This document shows positions 8,267 through 18,806 of a stretch of 33,659 bases of DNA, in pieces (positions within the stretch are counted from its first letter, which is position 1; every line of letters begins with the position of its first letter). The stretch comes from Endozoicomonas sp. Its GTDB lineage: Bacteria; Pseudomonadota; Gammaproteobacteria; Pseudomonadales; Endozoicomonadaceae. The position numbers were made by a program, and so were the translations under genes. The notes under the pieces are model-generated. The model was given only the letters and a program-made list of their open reading frames with translations, was not told the DNA's origin and did not search any database. The stretch spans positions 1 to 33,659 of the forward strand of contig JAKROC010000014.1 of the NCBI GenBank assembly GCA_024509075.1. Reading direction: 5' to 3'.

Positions 8267-8680
8267 ATACCCAATGGATTTCATGTTCTCGACTTTAGAG
8301 TTCTCAAGGCACAATGATCCATCTGGCAATGAGCGAATAATCTGCTGAAAGCAACCATCTTCAAACACCAAATTCGAGATGGCTGCCATGCTCGCCTCAG
8401 ATCATCAAGAGACCCTCGGGGAACTCGCTTTATATACAACCTTATCTTGCCGGAGCGCTATCACCAATTGCAGTACCATCGTTCTGTGAACTACTGTTCG
8501 GCTGCATGCTCTCGGGTGCCGGGAGCGCAGAAATATTACGTGACCGGGGTGACGACTGTATGGATGCAGGAGGTAGAGCAACGCATGGAGCAGTTGCCGA
8601 GCGAATACCCTGAAGGGCATGAATATCCTGAAGGGAATAAATGCAGCCAACAAAGTAGCAACTTGAAAGGCGACGGGTAT
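8267..8680 (+). repeat. Enlarged composite copy of the ATACCC...GGGTAT repeat
   Basis: The left end is ATACCCAATGGATTTCATGTT at 8267 and the right end CAACTTGAAAGGCGACGGGTAT at 8659-8680. About 414 bases lie between the outer ends, against 126-158 in other complete copies. The right half has the usual internal sequence (GGTGCCGGGAGC, TACGTGACCGGGGTGA). The left half (about 8290-8500) is unrelated filler without a recognisable gene. A short imperfect tandem repeat (CCTGAAGGG twice) is at 8608-8638. An insertion, or two partial copies bracketing other DNA, would explain it. Confidence 0.6.
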
Positions 8681-8762
8681 AGGGGTGTTTTCCAGGTGAT
8701 CCTTCCATATGGTAGTGCGCTGCACGCAATATGCGTGTTAACCCCACGCTGCCCACGCTGAT

Positions 8763-9086
8763 TTAATGATTGCTGCGAACAGTGTGAGATATATCCTGGG
8801 GGGTGCCTGCCTGTGATTTATCAACAATTTTGTCGTCACGTATGACTTTGTCTGAAAGCAGCTCGTTAAGCATCTTGTCGTCTGGTGTTGCCATAATGAT
8901 TCGTGTTTCCTCTGGTGAATCGTCATATTGCATATCAACAACGTCCGTCTCTGGTGCAGTTGTTTCACTTGTTTCGGGAACTGGTGTTGTCGCCGGAGCA
9001 GGAGATTCCTTGTTAAGGAAAAGTACACCAGCCGCGACAAGGATCAGTAAAACGACTAATAAAACTGCCAGTATCTTTTTGCTCAT
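8763..9086 (-). CDS. Small single-pass membrane protein
   Basis: The 107-residue product starts MSKK and has one strong hydrophobic helix at residues 5-23 (ILAVLLVVLLILVAAGVLF). A Pro/Thr/Glu-rich linker (about residues 27-50) follows, then a polar acidic C-terminus. This suggests an inner-membrane anchor with a periplasmic tail or an uncleaved signal anchor. No family is recognised. Start, hydrophobic segment and composition are consistent with a real gene, but its small size and low complexity limit confidence. Confidence 0.55.
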   Translation of the reverse strand: MSKKILAVLLVVLLILVAAGVLFLNKESPAPATTPVPETSETTAPETDVVDMQYDDSPEETRIIMATPDDKMLNELLSDKVIRDDKIVDKSQAGTPQDISHTVRSNH

Positions 9087-9121
9087 GCATGGCCTATTAA
9101 TGTTATTCAGTCAGGTTAAGC

Positions 9122-9378
9122 GTCAATGTACAAAGTTACCTTCAGTCTCTCAAGCCCTTATTGCCAGAACCTCTCACTCGACGCTCAAGTTTTGCCTCGT
9201 CAGTAAAATCTGTGGGTCGTTTCAGAGCGGGCATTGAGGCAGGTATATCTTGGCTGAAACGGTGCTTCGGGCTATCACTGTGCCGTGCAAAGGAACTGAA
9301 CGCTTCGATGCATGGTGCTGGTCGGCAGTCGCCTGTTATAACCTTGTGATCCTTTCACGCCAGCCGGCACCATCATAA
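9122..9378 (+). pseudogene. DDE transposase C-terminal remnant, frameshifted
   Basis: The plus strand encodes GRFRAGIEAGISWLKRCFGL and then SLCRAKELN. One base out of frame, at about 9298-9301, it continues RFDAWCWSAVACYNLVILSR and ends at TAA 9376-9378. The pattern RxRAGIEAxISxLKRCFGL followed by an aromatic-rich AxVxxNL helix is typical of the C-terminal end of IS4/IS5-superfamily-like transposases. The upstream catalytic part is absent. I do not assign a precise IS family. Confidence 0.6.
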
Positions 9379-9558
9379 CGGTTTATCAAACGCATCCTGA
9401 AATCTGTCACCAGCGGGACTGGAGGCATCTTGACGACCAGCCAACGATACATCTCCCCATAAACCCAAGAATGTACGTGAACAAGGCCTGATTTATGCAC
9501 AATGCAAGCGAATTAGCAGGATTTCAAACTTGGAACGAACGGGCTGGGTCTCTCATCG

Positions 9559-9813
9559 TTGCTGTTTTTGGATGGGAACGAGCTACAGGTATACACCCTT
9601 TCCGGCAGGCTTATTCACGATAACAACCCGGTTCTAAATTGGGCAATGGGTAACGTAACTCTTGATATGGATGCAGCCGGGAATATAAAGCCGGATAAAC
9701 AGAAATCTGAAAACAAGATAGACCCACTGGCCGCACTGGTGTGTGCGTTTGCCCGGTATGCTGGAACTTTGCAGGAAATGGAGGGTTACACCGATGGTTT
9801 GAGGGTGTTTTGA
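9559..9813 (+). pseudogene. Phage terminase large subunit, C-terminal remnant
   Basis: The 84-codon frame contains RLIHDNNPVLNWAMGNVTLD followed by DAAGNIKPDKQKSENKIDPL and AALVCAFARY. This matches the C-terminal end of HK97-type large terminases (HxxNPVLxWxxxNV, then xGNxKPxKxxSxxKIDxxxAL). Large terminases package phage DNA; the full protein is about 500 residues or more, so only the tail of the nuclease domain remains. No portal, capsid or integrase genes are seen. It sits 79 bases from the 3' side of tRNA-Arg(CCT), a typical attachment location, so it is best read as a prophage relic. Confidence 0.75.
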
Positions 9814-9891
9814 AGTTACACCACCGTTACACCGAAGACTGAAAAGAGTACACAAAAAAAGGGCTTTATGCCCGCTAACCCTTGATTTATA

Positions 9892-9968
9892 TGGCGCTCC
9901 CAGCAGGATTCGAACCTGCGACCTGCCCCTTAGGAGGGGGCTGCGCTATCCAGCTGTGCCATGGGAGC
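9892..9968 (-). tRNA. tRNA-Arg(CCT)
   Basis: On the minus strand the tRNA reads GCTCCCATGGCACAGCTGG at the 5' end and TGGGAGC-G-CCA at the 3' end. The T arm has GGTTCGAATCC. The anticodon loop CTCCTAA gives CCT (codon AGG). CCA is encoded. The 3' end faces the terminase remnant, consistent with past phage integration there. No second copy of the tRNA 3' end was found in the window. Confidence 0.95.
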
Positions 9969-11028
<1,060 letters not shown>

Positions 11029-11118
11029 TGCCAGTTTGCGCTCAGCGCAGCACGAAAATATGAATCCATTGTCGTTAGTATGCCATCGGCAGAGAATAAA
11101 AACGCCAGCCCTGAGTAC

Positions 11119-14100
11119 TTACACGATTGTTTTTTTTGCTGTTGTTGTTTGATCATTGGCGACTTCTGCCGTGCTCTTTGTTTTTCTCTCTTTCAGGGCG
11201 GCGCTTATGTGGATGCTGATGGCCCCGTGTCTCTCCCTGCGCGCCACTTTCAGAGGTGTCTGGGTAAGCAGGAAGCGAAAGGGGCGAAACTTGCCAAGTG
11301 GGTGGAATAGCCAGCCCTTTTTCGGGTCGGCACCGTGGTCAAGCAGCCATTTCACCACGGATTCATGTCCTTTTTGACTGGCAATGTAAAGAGGCGTTGC
11401 CCTGACGGAGCCGGTCTTGTTCAGTATGTTTCGGGTAATTTTTGCACGCTCTGCTTCCGGTTCCGTTGCCAGCGCTTCCTGCAGCAGTTGAAACAAGTGC
11501 TGGATGATACCGAGATGCCCCCCGCGAGCGGCAATGTAGATAAGTGGGGGTACATTTTTGCTGCAAGCCTTGAGCAGGGCTTGAATTGCTTCAGACTTTT
11601 CCTCTGCAGACAGCGTTTGCAGGATGCTCAGTAGTTGTTTCACAACGTTAACCTGCCCGTTCTGGGCAGCAATGGACAACGCAGTGGCCCCGCAATCTCT
11701 GCTGGCATATAGCACCGATTGGATGGTTTGGTTGTGCTGTGCTGGTGTCTGTTGGGTCATGTTTTTTTGCAGAGCGTCAATCAGCTGCCTGATTATTTTG
11801 TTGTAGCCTCCTTCAGCTGCCAGGTATTGAGGGGTGGTTCCGTCACTGCTTGCTGTTTGCATCATTTTAATAACAGCGATGCACCTTTGGTTTTCAGGTA
11901 GCGTGTGTGTAGCACCAAGCAGGTGCTCTGCCATTTCAATATGCTCCTCGTGCAAGGCAGCATAGAGTGGGGTGGTGCCATTTTTGTAAGGGTGGTTCAG
12001 CACATTTAAGGTTTGTTGCAGTTGCTCACTTTCGGGCAGGGCTTTGATGGTCTCATTCAGTAAGGTCGTCAACTGCTCCATGACGTTCAGGTAGCCGCTC
12101 TGGGCGGTAACATAAAATGGTGTCGCACCATTTCTGATCGCACTGTTAAGCACAGTGAGAATGAGCTGGGCTTGCTCATTCTTCGGTAGTTTTTTAACTG
12201 CGTTTTCCAACGCACCGAGGAGTAGCTTTACAACTTTCTCATGGCCGTTCCAGCAAGAGACCAGCAGTGGCGTGGCGTTCGCCTTGCAACAGGGGTTCAG
12301 GATATTCATCAAGGTGGATAAACGCTCTTCGTCGGGCAAGTTTTCTACGGCGGCGGTCGAGATGCTCAGCAATGTTGCCACAACACTCAGGCAGTTATTC
12401 TGGGCAGCGATATAAAGCGGTGTCGCTCCAGCGTCGCATGACTTGCTCAATGCTGCCAAGGCTGCCTCAGTTCTGCGGGGTGCCGGTAACTCTTCGGACA
12501 ACTCCAATAGTCGCTCGACAATATCATGGTGTCCACCCTGGGCCGCGATGAACAGGAGGGTGGCCCCTTGTGTGTGTCCAGCGCCGATAATGGTTTCAAC
12601 GGCCTTGATTCGTTCTATCTCGGTCAGTGTATGGATAACGCCGAATAGCCACTCCAAAACGTTGCCATGTCCGTTTTGAGAAGCGACAAACAGCGGGGTT
12701 GAGCCATCCTTGCAAGTGTCGTTCAGCAAGGCAGCAATGACCCGGCTTTGTTCTTCATATGGCTGCGTTTTCGCTGTCTCGCGCAGTGCCTCAATGAGTT
12801 GTTGCACCACCTTGAGATGGCCAAATTTGGCGGCAATATAGAAAGGGGTCGCACCACCATGGCGTCTGGCATTCATTACAGCGGTAATGGCCCGGTCAGC
12901 GTCACCATCCTGAAGCTCTCTGGCAAGACTCAACAGCGACTCCACAATGGCATGAAAGCCCTTTTGCGCAGCCACGAATATTGGCGTGGCATCACGATAG
13001 CAGGGGGTGGTCAGAATCTTTACGACTTCCCCGGTTCTTTCTTCGTTGGGCAGAGATGAAAGTGTGTCCCAGATGGCGTGGGTCAACTGCTGCATTACCT
13101 GATGGTGGCCATTTTGGGCGGCAGTATACATTGGCGTTGCCCTGCTTTTGCCAGTGCCGTTGAGAACTGCCATCCTGGTACTGATACGCTCTTTGAACGG
13201 CAGCGTTTTGGTGCTTTCTGCCAGCGCTTCGATGAGTTGTACGACAATATCTGTATAGCCAGCCTGGGCGGCAACGAACAGTGGTGTAGCGCCTTCATGA
13301 TGACAGGCAGCATTGAGCATGGTCATGATGGTATTGTTGCTTAGCTTGCCCGGCAGTTTACGGGCAATGTCCAATAGTTGTGCCACGGCTCTGCTGTGCC
13401 CATTCTGTGCGGCTGTGAACAGCGGTGATATACCATCATCACAGATGGTATTCAGGGCTGTAATAATCGTAGAGGGGTCTGTCGCGGCTGATTCATCCAT
13501 GGCGCTCAAAAACAGTTCCAATATATCATGACACCCATTCTGGGCAGCCATGAGCAGGGGGCTGATGCCGTTGTCGCAGAGCGAAGTCAGTGAGATCATG
13601 ATAGCCGCCGAGCGATGCTCCGGGGGGAAGTTATGGCGAAGAATAGAACTCAAATGCAAGATTATCCCATCATGGCGGTTATAGATGGCGGCAGAAAGTG
13701 CGGTGACTCCGCCTTCGCCTTTGGCATTGATTGCAGTTAAAAGAGTCTTGGCTCTTGCTTTGCTGTCAAGGGGCGCAGCCGCTTCTACCAGGGCGCAGGT
13801 TAACTGGCTGACCACCTCAAGATGCCCATTCCAGGTGGCAACCAGTAACGGGGTGGTGCCGTCCGGGTCGCCGGTGTTGAGCATTTTCAGGATTATCTTT
13901 TGCCTCTGCTCTTCAGGCTGTCTTGCAGCTATTTCCAGCAGCAGTTCCACTACTTTGGCGTGTCCGTTTTCAGCGGCAGCGAAAAGTGGTGAATATTCGT
14001 TGGTGTCACCGCACAGGAATTCTCTCCTGGTCAATCGCTGGTCATTAGAATTCAGTAAACCGCGAAGCCACTCAATCTGCCCGTAACGGCAGGCGTTAAA

Positions 14101-14193
14101 CACCCGGGACTCGTTTTCTGTGTTTGCCGCAGGAAGGGAGGCAAGGCCAGCTGTCGTTGATGTGGACTGGCAGGTGTTGAGATTGGTGTCCAT
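11119..14193 (-). CDS. Giant ankyrin-repeat protein with extended repeats
   Basis: The 1,024-residue product is almost wholly an ankyrin solenoid. I count about 19 copies of the core motif xATPLxxAAQNGHxxVVxxLL, from EYSPLFAAAENGH near residue 65 to RATPLYIASQKGH near the end. The repeat period is about 53-56 residues, not the canonical 33. Each unit carries an additional helical segment ending in a pattern like LPxxERxxxIxxxLN before the next GATPL. Only the last repeat has the normal DHGADP ending, followed by a basic C-terminus. There is no signal peptide or membrane helix. Such proteins bind other proteins and are often secreted effectors in host-associated bacteria, which is inference here. 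ATG 14193 has GGAG immediately upstream; GTG 14229 is a weaker alternative. Confidence 0.9.
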   Translation of the reverse strand: MDTNLNTCQSTSTTAGLASLPAANTENESRVFNACRYGQIEWLRGLLNSNDQRLTRREFLCGDTNEYSPLFAAAENGHAKVVELLLEIAARQPEEQRQKIILKMLNTGDPDGTTPLLVATWNGHLEVVSQLTCALVEAAAPLDSKARAKTLLTAINAKGEGGVTALSAAIYNRHDGIILHLSSILRHNFPPEHRSAAIMISLTSLCDNGISPLLMAAQNGCHDILELFLSAMDESAATDPSTIITALNTICDDGISPLFTAAQNGHSRAVAQLLDIARKLPGKLSNNTIMTMLNAACHHEGATPLFVAAQAGYTDIVVQLIEALAESTKTLPFKERISTRMAVLNGTGKSRATPMYTAAQNGHHQVMQQLTHAIWDTLSSLPNEERTGEVVKILTTPCYRDATPIFVAAQKGFHAIVESLLSLARELQDGDADRAITAVMNARRHGGATPFYIAAKFGHLKVVQQLIEALRETAKTQPYEEQSRVIAALLNDTCKDGSTPLFVASQNGHGNVLEWLFGVIHTLTEIERIKAVETIIGAGHTQGATLLFIAAQGGHHDIVERLLELSEELPAPRRTEAALAALSKSCDAGATPLYIAAQNNCLSVVATLLSISTAAVENLPDEERLSTLMNILNPCCKANATPLLVSCWNGHEKVVKLLLGALENAVKKLPKNEQAQLILTVLNSAIRNGATPFYVTAQSGYLNVMEQLTTLLNETIKALPESEQLQQTLNVLNHPYKNGTTPLYAALHEEHIEMAEHLLGATHTLPENQRCIAVIKMMQTASSDGTTPQYLAAEGGYNKIIRQLIDALQKNMTQQTPAQHNQTIQSVLYASRDCGATALSIAAQNGQVNVVKQLLSILQTLSAEEKSEAIQALLKACSKNVPPLIYIAARGGHLGIIQHLFQLLQEALATEPEAERAKITRNILNKTGSVRATPLYIASQKGHESVVKWLLDHGADPKKGWLFHPLGKFRPFRFLLTQTPLKVARRERHGAISIHISAALKERKTKSTAEVANDQTTTAKKTIV

Positions 14194-14340
14194 AAGCTCC
14201 ACTTGTCGGTGCGAGTTAAGGGCAAACACTATAGAAGATCATTTGAATATTTTCCTCGTACCCAAAGGCAGTCCTTGTTCTGTTCCTGAATTGTCACCAT
14301 GGTTTGATGATGACATCCCGATTTTCAGTTGTGAGTAGTT

Positions 14341-14370
14341 ATACCCAAAGGATTTTAAGTTGATTCGAGG
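14341..14370 (+). repeat. Short left-end fragment of the dispersed repeat
   Basis: ATACCCAAAGGATTTTAAGT followed by TGATTCGAGG matches the left end of the copies at 23080 and 30502, then diverges. Only about 30 bases remain. It lies between the ankyrin gene and the RND permease gene. The rest of that gap (to 14535) shows no gene. Confidence 0.7.
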
Positions 14371-14535
14371 GGGATCTCTGGTCTGGGGAGTGCCTCGTCT
14401 GAAGTGTCTCTGTTTTCATGGTGGGATGTTGAGTCTGTGGGCTCCGATGGGTTCAACCTTAACGGAGTCCACAAGTGGATGATGTAATTTCCTGATGGCA
14501 ATTCCCTGCCAGGGGCGTCAGGTGAGAGGCGGATG

Positions 14536-17500
14536 TCAATCTGCCAGTAATGTCTCCAGCTCGCGGCTGACATGATCGGGAGATGTGGTCTTTCTGGCCA
14601 TCAATGCGTAGACGGAGGGCACCACAAAGAGCGTCAGTACGCTCGATACCAGTGTGCCGAAAAAGACCACAACGCCAATGGACAGTCGAAACTCCGAGCC
14701 GGCTCCGGTGGCCAGCAGCAGAGGCACGGCACCGACCACGGTGGTCAGCGCGGTCATCAGAATGGGGCGCAGACGCAGGGCGGAGGCTTCCAGTACGGCA
14801 TCGTCAAAAGCCATGCCCTTATCCCGCAGCTGATTGATGAACTCCACAATCAGAATGCCGTTCTTGGCCGACAGGCCGATCAGCATCACCATCGCCAACT
14901 GGCTGAAGATGTTCAGCGTATCTCCGGTGATCACCAGGCCGAACAAGGCACCAGAAATACCCAACGGTACGGTAAACAGCACAATCAACGGATGCACAAA
15001 ACTCTCAAACTGGGCCGCCAGCACCAGATAGACCACAAGCATGGCCATGACGAACACCAGGGTGATGGAGCTTTGGTTGTTGCGGTAATCCAGTGACTCA
15101 CCTTTGTAGTTGACGATGGCCTCCGACGGTAGCAGCTCGACCACTTGCTGATCCAGATAGGTCAGCGCCTCATCCAGCGAATAGTTACCCACCAGGCTGG
15201 CAGAGAGGGTGATGGCCCGGTTGCGGTTGTAGTGCTTGAGGGTGGCGGCCCCACCGATCTCATTGATGGTGACCAGGTTATCCAGACGGATCAGTTCGCC
15301 AGAAGTGTGGGAGCGAACGTACAGCGAAGCCAGGTCGGCAGCACTGTTCAAGGTGTTTTCCCGGGCTCGCAAATAGACGTCGTACTCTTCGCCGCGCTCC
15401 TGGAAGGTGGTGTCGGTAACGCCGCCGAGCATGGTTTTCAGGGTGGCACCGATATCTTCCGCGGAAACGCCCAGTTGCTGGGCACGATCCCGGTCAATGG
15501 TGATATCCAGCTGGGGCTGGTTCTGGTTGAAGTCAATGTCGATATCCCTCAAGCCAGGGTTTTCCCGTGCTTTTTCGGCAATGATGTCGGCCCACTCCAC
15601 CAGTTGGTCAAAGGAGCCGCCGCCCAACACAAACTGCACCGGCGACTGAGACCGGCCACCGATGGTGGAGCGCATGACCGGAATAGCACGGACGTTAGGA
15701 ATGTCTGTCACCAGGTTTCGCACTTTCTCAACCATCTCGGCAGCGCTGGTATCGCGATTCTCCCACAGCTCCATGTTGACGATCAGAACACCGGAATTAC
15801 TGCCGCCACTGCCAAAGCCCGGCGATTGGAGAAAGATCGATCGCAGTCCATCCTTGCCCAAAAGAGGCAGCATTTTCGCTTCCAGCTGCAACATGCTCTG
15901 TTCCATGGTGTCGAAGTTGGCACCTTCCGGCCCTTTGACGATCACCATAAATTCCCCCCGGTCTTCCCTGGGTGTAAACGTCTTGGGAATCATTGGGTAA
16001 AGCGCGGCACTGATGCCCAGGGAGAGCAATAGCATGGCCAGACCAAACCAGCGCACTCTCAGCAGTCGGGACAACAACTGACGATAAACGTTCGTCAGGT
16101 GCTGGTTAGTCCTTTCAATCAGGACGTTGACCCTGGATGGTTTGACGTTGAGTTTGAGCAGTTTGGAGCCCATCATTGGTGACAATGTCAGGGCGATCAG
16201 ACTGGAAAAGATAACGGCACCGGCCAGAGTCATGGCGTACTCGGAGAACAGCCGACCCACTGAGCCGTCCATAAAGACAATGGGGACAAACGTCACCACT
16301 AGTACGACAGTAGTCGCAACAACGGCAAAGCCCACTTCGCGGGTGCCTTTCCAGGCTGCTACCAGCGGTGGCTCACCCTGTTCAAGATGCTGGTGAATGT
16401 TTTCCAGCACCACAATGGCATCGTCCACCACCAGGCCGATGGCCAGTACCAGCGCCAGCAGGGTTAGCAGGTTGATGGAATAGCCTGACAGGTAGATCAC
16501 AATAAACGCGCTGATTAGAGAGATTGGCACGGTAACTGCTGGAATAAGAGTGGCGCGAGCATTGCCTAAAAAGAGATAAAGAACCATAACCACCAGTAGA
16601 ATGGTCATGGCCAGTGTCGTGTACACCTCATCAATGGACGACTGTATGTAGATGGATTTATCCATCACCACACTCATGTAGGTGCCTTCTGGCAAGAATG
16701 GCCTGAAGGCCTCCATCGTCGCCTTGACCTTGTTCACCACGTCCAGCGGGTTGGCCTGGGAGAGTGGGATAATGCCAAAATTGAGTACGTTACGGCCATT
16801 GGTTTTGGCCAGATTTTCAATCTCTTTGGCCTCAGTGCGTATGGCGGCGATATCGCCCAGGTAAATGGTGCCATTGCTGTCCTGGCGGACCATTAACTGA
16901 CGAAAGTCTTCAACCGTGTTGTAGTCACGGTTGATCCGCACCGGCAAGGTGCGCAGGGCATCGGTCAGTTCACCGGCAGGCAGTTCCACGTTGTCTCGGC
17001 TCAGGGCGTTACGCACATCGCTGCTGGTCACCTTGCGGGCAGCCATGGCCTGAGCATCCAGGTTAATGCGCATAACGTACTCTTGATTGCCCATTATTTC
17101 CACGGAGCTGACGCCATCCACCAGAGTTAGTCGATCTTGCAAGGTGCGTTCGGCATAATCGGTCAGCTCAAGGAACGATAGCTTGTCGCTTTGCAGGTTG
17201 ATCAACATCACCGGTTCGCCACTACCGTCACGCTTCCAGACAACAGGGGATTCAGCATTATCAGGCAGTTGCCAGATGACCCGAGACATGGCTTCGCGCA
17301 CATTATTGGCGGCGGTTTCCATATCCTGATCCGGCGAGAACTCGATGCTGATGCGCGAGCTGCCATTGCTGCTGCTACTCTCGATGAAGCGCACACCTTC
17401 AATGCCACCGAGCTGATCTTCAATCACGTCGGTGATCTTGCTTTCAATGATCTCGGCCGAGGCACCGTTGTAGGTGGTTTGCACCATGACAGTAGGTGTG

Positions 17501-17622
17501 GTGACATCCGGCAGTTCGCGCATGGGCAGCATGTTGAAACAGACGATGCCGAAGGTGATCAGCATCAGGCTGATGACCGTGGCAAAGACCGGGCGTTTGA
17601 TGGACAGGTCAGACAGTAGCAT
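14536..17622 (-). CDS. RND efflux transporter, inner-membrane permease subunit (HAE1/AcrB type)
   Basis: This is the proton-driven pump of a tripartite RND exporter. The 1,028-residue length is that of AcrB/MexB-type pumps. It starts with the typical MLLSDLSIKRPVFATVISLM helix. Two large periplasmic loops each follow a first helix. TM4 carries the proton-relay pair Asp400-Asp401 in AIGLVVDDAIVVLENIHQH. The C-terminal half has GLSAKNGILIVEFINQLRDK with the partner Lys, then RLRPILMTALTTVVGAVPL. The gene follows the adaptor by two bases, so the two are co-transcribed and probably translationally coupled. No TolC-like channel gene is present; the pump would need one encoded elsewhere. Substrates cannot be read from the sequence. 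Confidence 0.95.
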   Translation of the reverse strand: MLLSDLSIKRPVFATVISLMLITFGIVCFNMLPMRELPDVTTPTVMVQTTYNGASAEIIESKITDVIEDQLGGIEGVRFIESSSSNGSSRISIEFSPDQDMETAANNVREAMSRVIWQLPDNAESPVVWKRDGSGEPVMLINLQSDKLSFLELTDYAERTLQDRLTLVDGVSSVEIMGNQEYVMRINLDAQAMAARKVTSSDVRNALSRDNVELPAGELTDALRTLPVRINRDYNTVEDFRQLMVRQDSNGTIYLGDIAAIRTEAKEIENLAKTNGRNVLNFGIIPLSQANPLDVVNKVKATMEAFRPFLPEGTYMSVVMDKSIYIQSSIDEVYTTLAMTILLVVMVLYLFLGNARATLIPAVTVPISLISAFIVIYLSGYSINLLTLLALVLAIGLVVDDAIVVLENIHQHLEQGEPPLVAAWKGTREVGFAVVATTVVLVVTFVPIVFMDGSVGRLFSEYAMTLAGAVIFSSLIALTLSPMMGSKLLKLNVKPSRVNVLIERTNQHLTNVYRQLLSRLLRVRWFGLAMLLLSLGISAALYPMIPKTFTPREDRGEFMVIVKGPEGANFDTMEQSMLQLEAKMLPLLGKDGLRSIFLQSPGFGSGGSNSGVLIVNMELWENRDTSAAEMVEKVRNLVTDIPNVRAIPVMRSTIGGRSQSPVQFVLGGGSFDQLVEWADIIAEKARENPGLRDIDIDFNQNQPQLDITIDRDRAQQLGVSAEDIGATLKTMLGGVTDTTFQERGEEYDVYLRARENTLNSAADLASLYVRSHTSGELIRLDNLVTINEIGGAATLKHYNRNRAITLSASLVGNYSLDEALTYLDQQVVELLPSEAIVNYKGESLDYRNNQSSITLVFVMAMLVVYLVLAAQFESFVHPLIVLFTVPLGISGALFGLVITGDTLNIFSQLAMVMLIGLSAKNGILIVEFINQLRDKGMAFDDAVLEASALRLRPILMTALTTVVGAVPLLLATGAGSEFRLSIGVVVFFGTLVSSVLTLFVVPSVYALMARKTTSPDHVSRELETLLAD

Positions 17623-17624
17623 GG

Positions 17625-18806
17625 TTACAGCGCCCCTTTGATTGTTGCCACAGGGCTGGTTGGCAGGGCAGGGGATGAATTAAGGATTTTCACCTGACGG
17701 CCATCGCTCACTTTAACAACGCCTTCATTAACTACCCGTTCACCAGCGTGTAGTCCCGACAGCACGACAATATACTGATCAATGGTCTGGCCAGTAGTAA
17801 TTGTGCGTCGTGTCGCCTTGTTCTGTGCATCAATGACGTACACATAGCGCTGGTTGCCATCAAACATGATGCTGCGCGAAGGGACCACCAGTTGTTTTTG
17901 CCCGGGCAGTTCAATCACTGTGCGCATCAGCATGCCGGGCAGCAGCCGCTTATCGGGATTGGCCAGCATGGCACGAACCTGAAACGTCAGGCTCAGCGGG
18001 TCAATGCGTGGGTTGATGCTGTCGATGGTGCCGGTGAAGGTCTGGCCGGGCCAGGCATCGCTGGTGGCAGTGATGGTGGCTCCTTTGGCCACTTGAGACA
18101 AGCTGTTTTCCGGCAACTTGAACGTCAGCTTCATGGTGTCAAGGTCGTCCAGCGTGGTCAGCACGGTGCCGGCATTGATCAGGGCCCCGATGCTTTGGTC
18201 GTGAAAACTCAGGGTGCCGGCAAACGGGGCTTCCAGGGTGTAGTTATCCAGTGTTGCCAGTTCCGCCTGAAGGGCTGCATTAAGGCTGTCCACGCTGGCT
18301 CGTTGAGCTTGAATTTCTTCAATGGAGATGGCTTTTTTGCTGATCAGTTTTTCCATATACGAAAGCTGACGTTTGGCCTCCGCATGAGCAATGCGAGCCT
18401 TTTCGGTAATGGCAGCCTGTTCCCGGTCATCCAGCTTGACCAGCGGTTTGCCCGCCGGAACCTGGGCGCCTTCTTGTAAGTACAGTCCGACAATACGGCC
18501 GTTGATTTGCGGCGTGATATTAACCGATTGGTTGGCACTCAGGTTGCCCAGGGCAACCAGCTGTTGTGGCAGTGTTGATTCCGTCACCGGGAATACGGTA
18601 ACGGCAGGAGCGCTTTGCGTCTTGGGCTGGCCCTGGGCAACAGCGGTAAAAGCGACCAGCGTAGCAAGCAGGATTGCCCGGAAATGCCCGGTGTTGGTCA
18701 GTCGGGTCAGGTGATGTGATGTTGTCGTCACGGTCAGAAAAGCCCTTGAAGAAATGGATAAAACGTCGGGAAAAGGGGAGCGGCATGAAGAATTGTTATT
18801 GGGCAA
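17625..18806 (-). CDS. RND efflux periplasmic adaptor subunit (membrane fusion protein)
   Basis: This is the adaptor linking the RND pump to an outer-membrane channel. After the leader it shows a beta-barrel strand (VTVFPVTESTLPQQ) and a split lipoyl domain (INGRIVGLYLQEGAQVPAGK and YTLEAPFAGTLSFHDQSIGA). A helical hairpin (EKARIAHAEAKRQLSYMEKL) lies between the lipoyl halves, and a membrane-proximal domain is at the end. The start is uncertain: TTG 18806 opens the frame, whereas GTG 18731 would give a tidier signal peptide (n-region then AILLATLVAFTAVAQG). No ATG lies in frame near the leader. It is the first gene of the two-gene pump operon. Confidence 0.92.
   Translation of the reverse strand: MPNNNSSCRSPFPDVLSISSRAFLTVTTTSHHLTRLTNTGHFRAILLATLVAFTAVAQGQPKTQSAPAVTVFPVTESTLPQQLVALGNLSANQSVNITPQINGRIVGLYLQEGAQVPAGKPLVKLDDREQAAITEKARIAHAEAKRQLSYMEKLISKKAISIEEIQAQRASVDSLNAALQAELATLDNYTLEAPFAGTLSFHDQSIGALINAGTVLTTLDDLDTMKLTFKLPENSLSQVAKGATITATSDAWPGQTFTGTIDSINPRIDPLSLTFQVRAMLANPDKRLLPGMLMRTVIELPGQKQLVVPSRSIMFDGNQRYVYVIDAQNKATRRTITTGQTIDQYIVVLSGLHAGERVVNEGVVKVSDGRQVKILNSSPALPTSPVATIKGAL

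Noticed and set aside
8608..8643. Short tandem repeat CCTGAAGGG considered as the beginning of a CRISPR-like array.
   Set aside because: There are only two imperfect units without spacers, lying inside a dispersed repeat, and no cas genes are in the window.
15145..16032. Open frame of 295 codons on the plus strand inside the RND permease gene.
   Set aside because: It is the complement of a conserved pump gene whose reading frame is intact, so it is a shadow frame.
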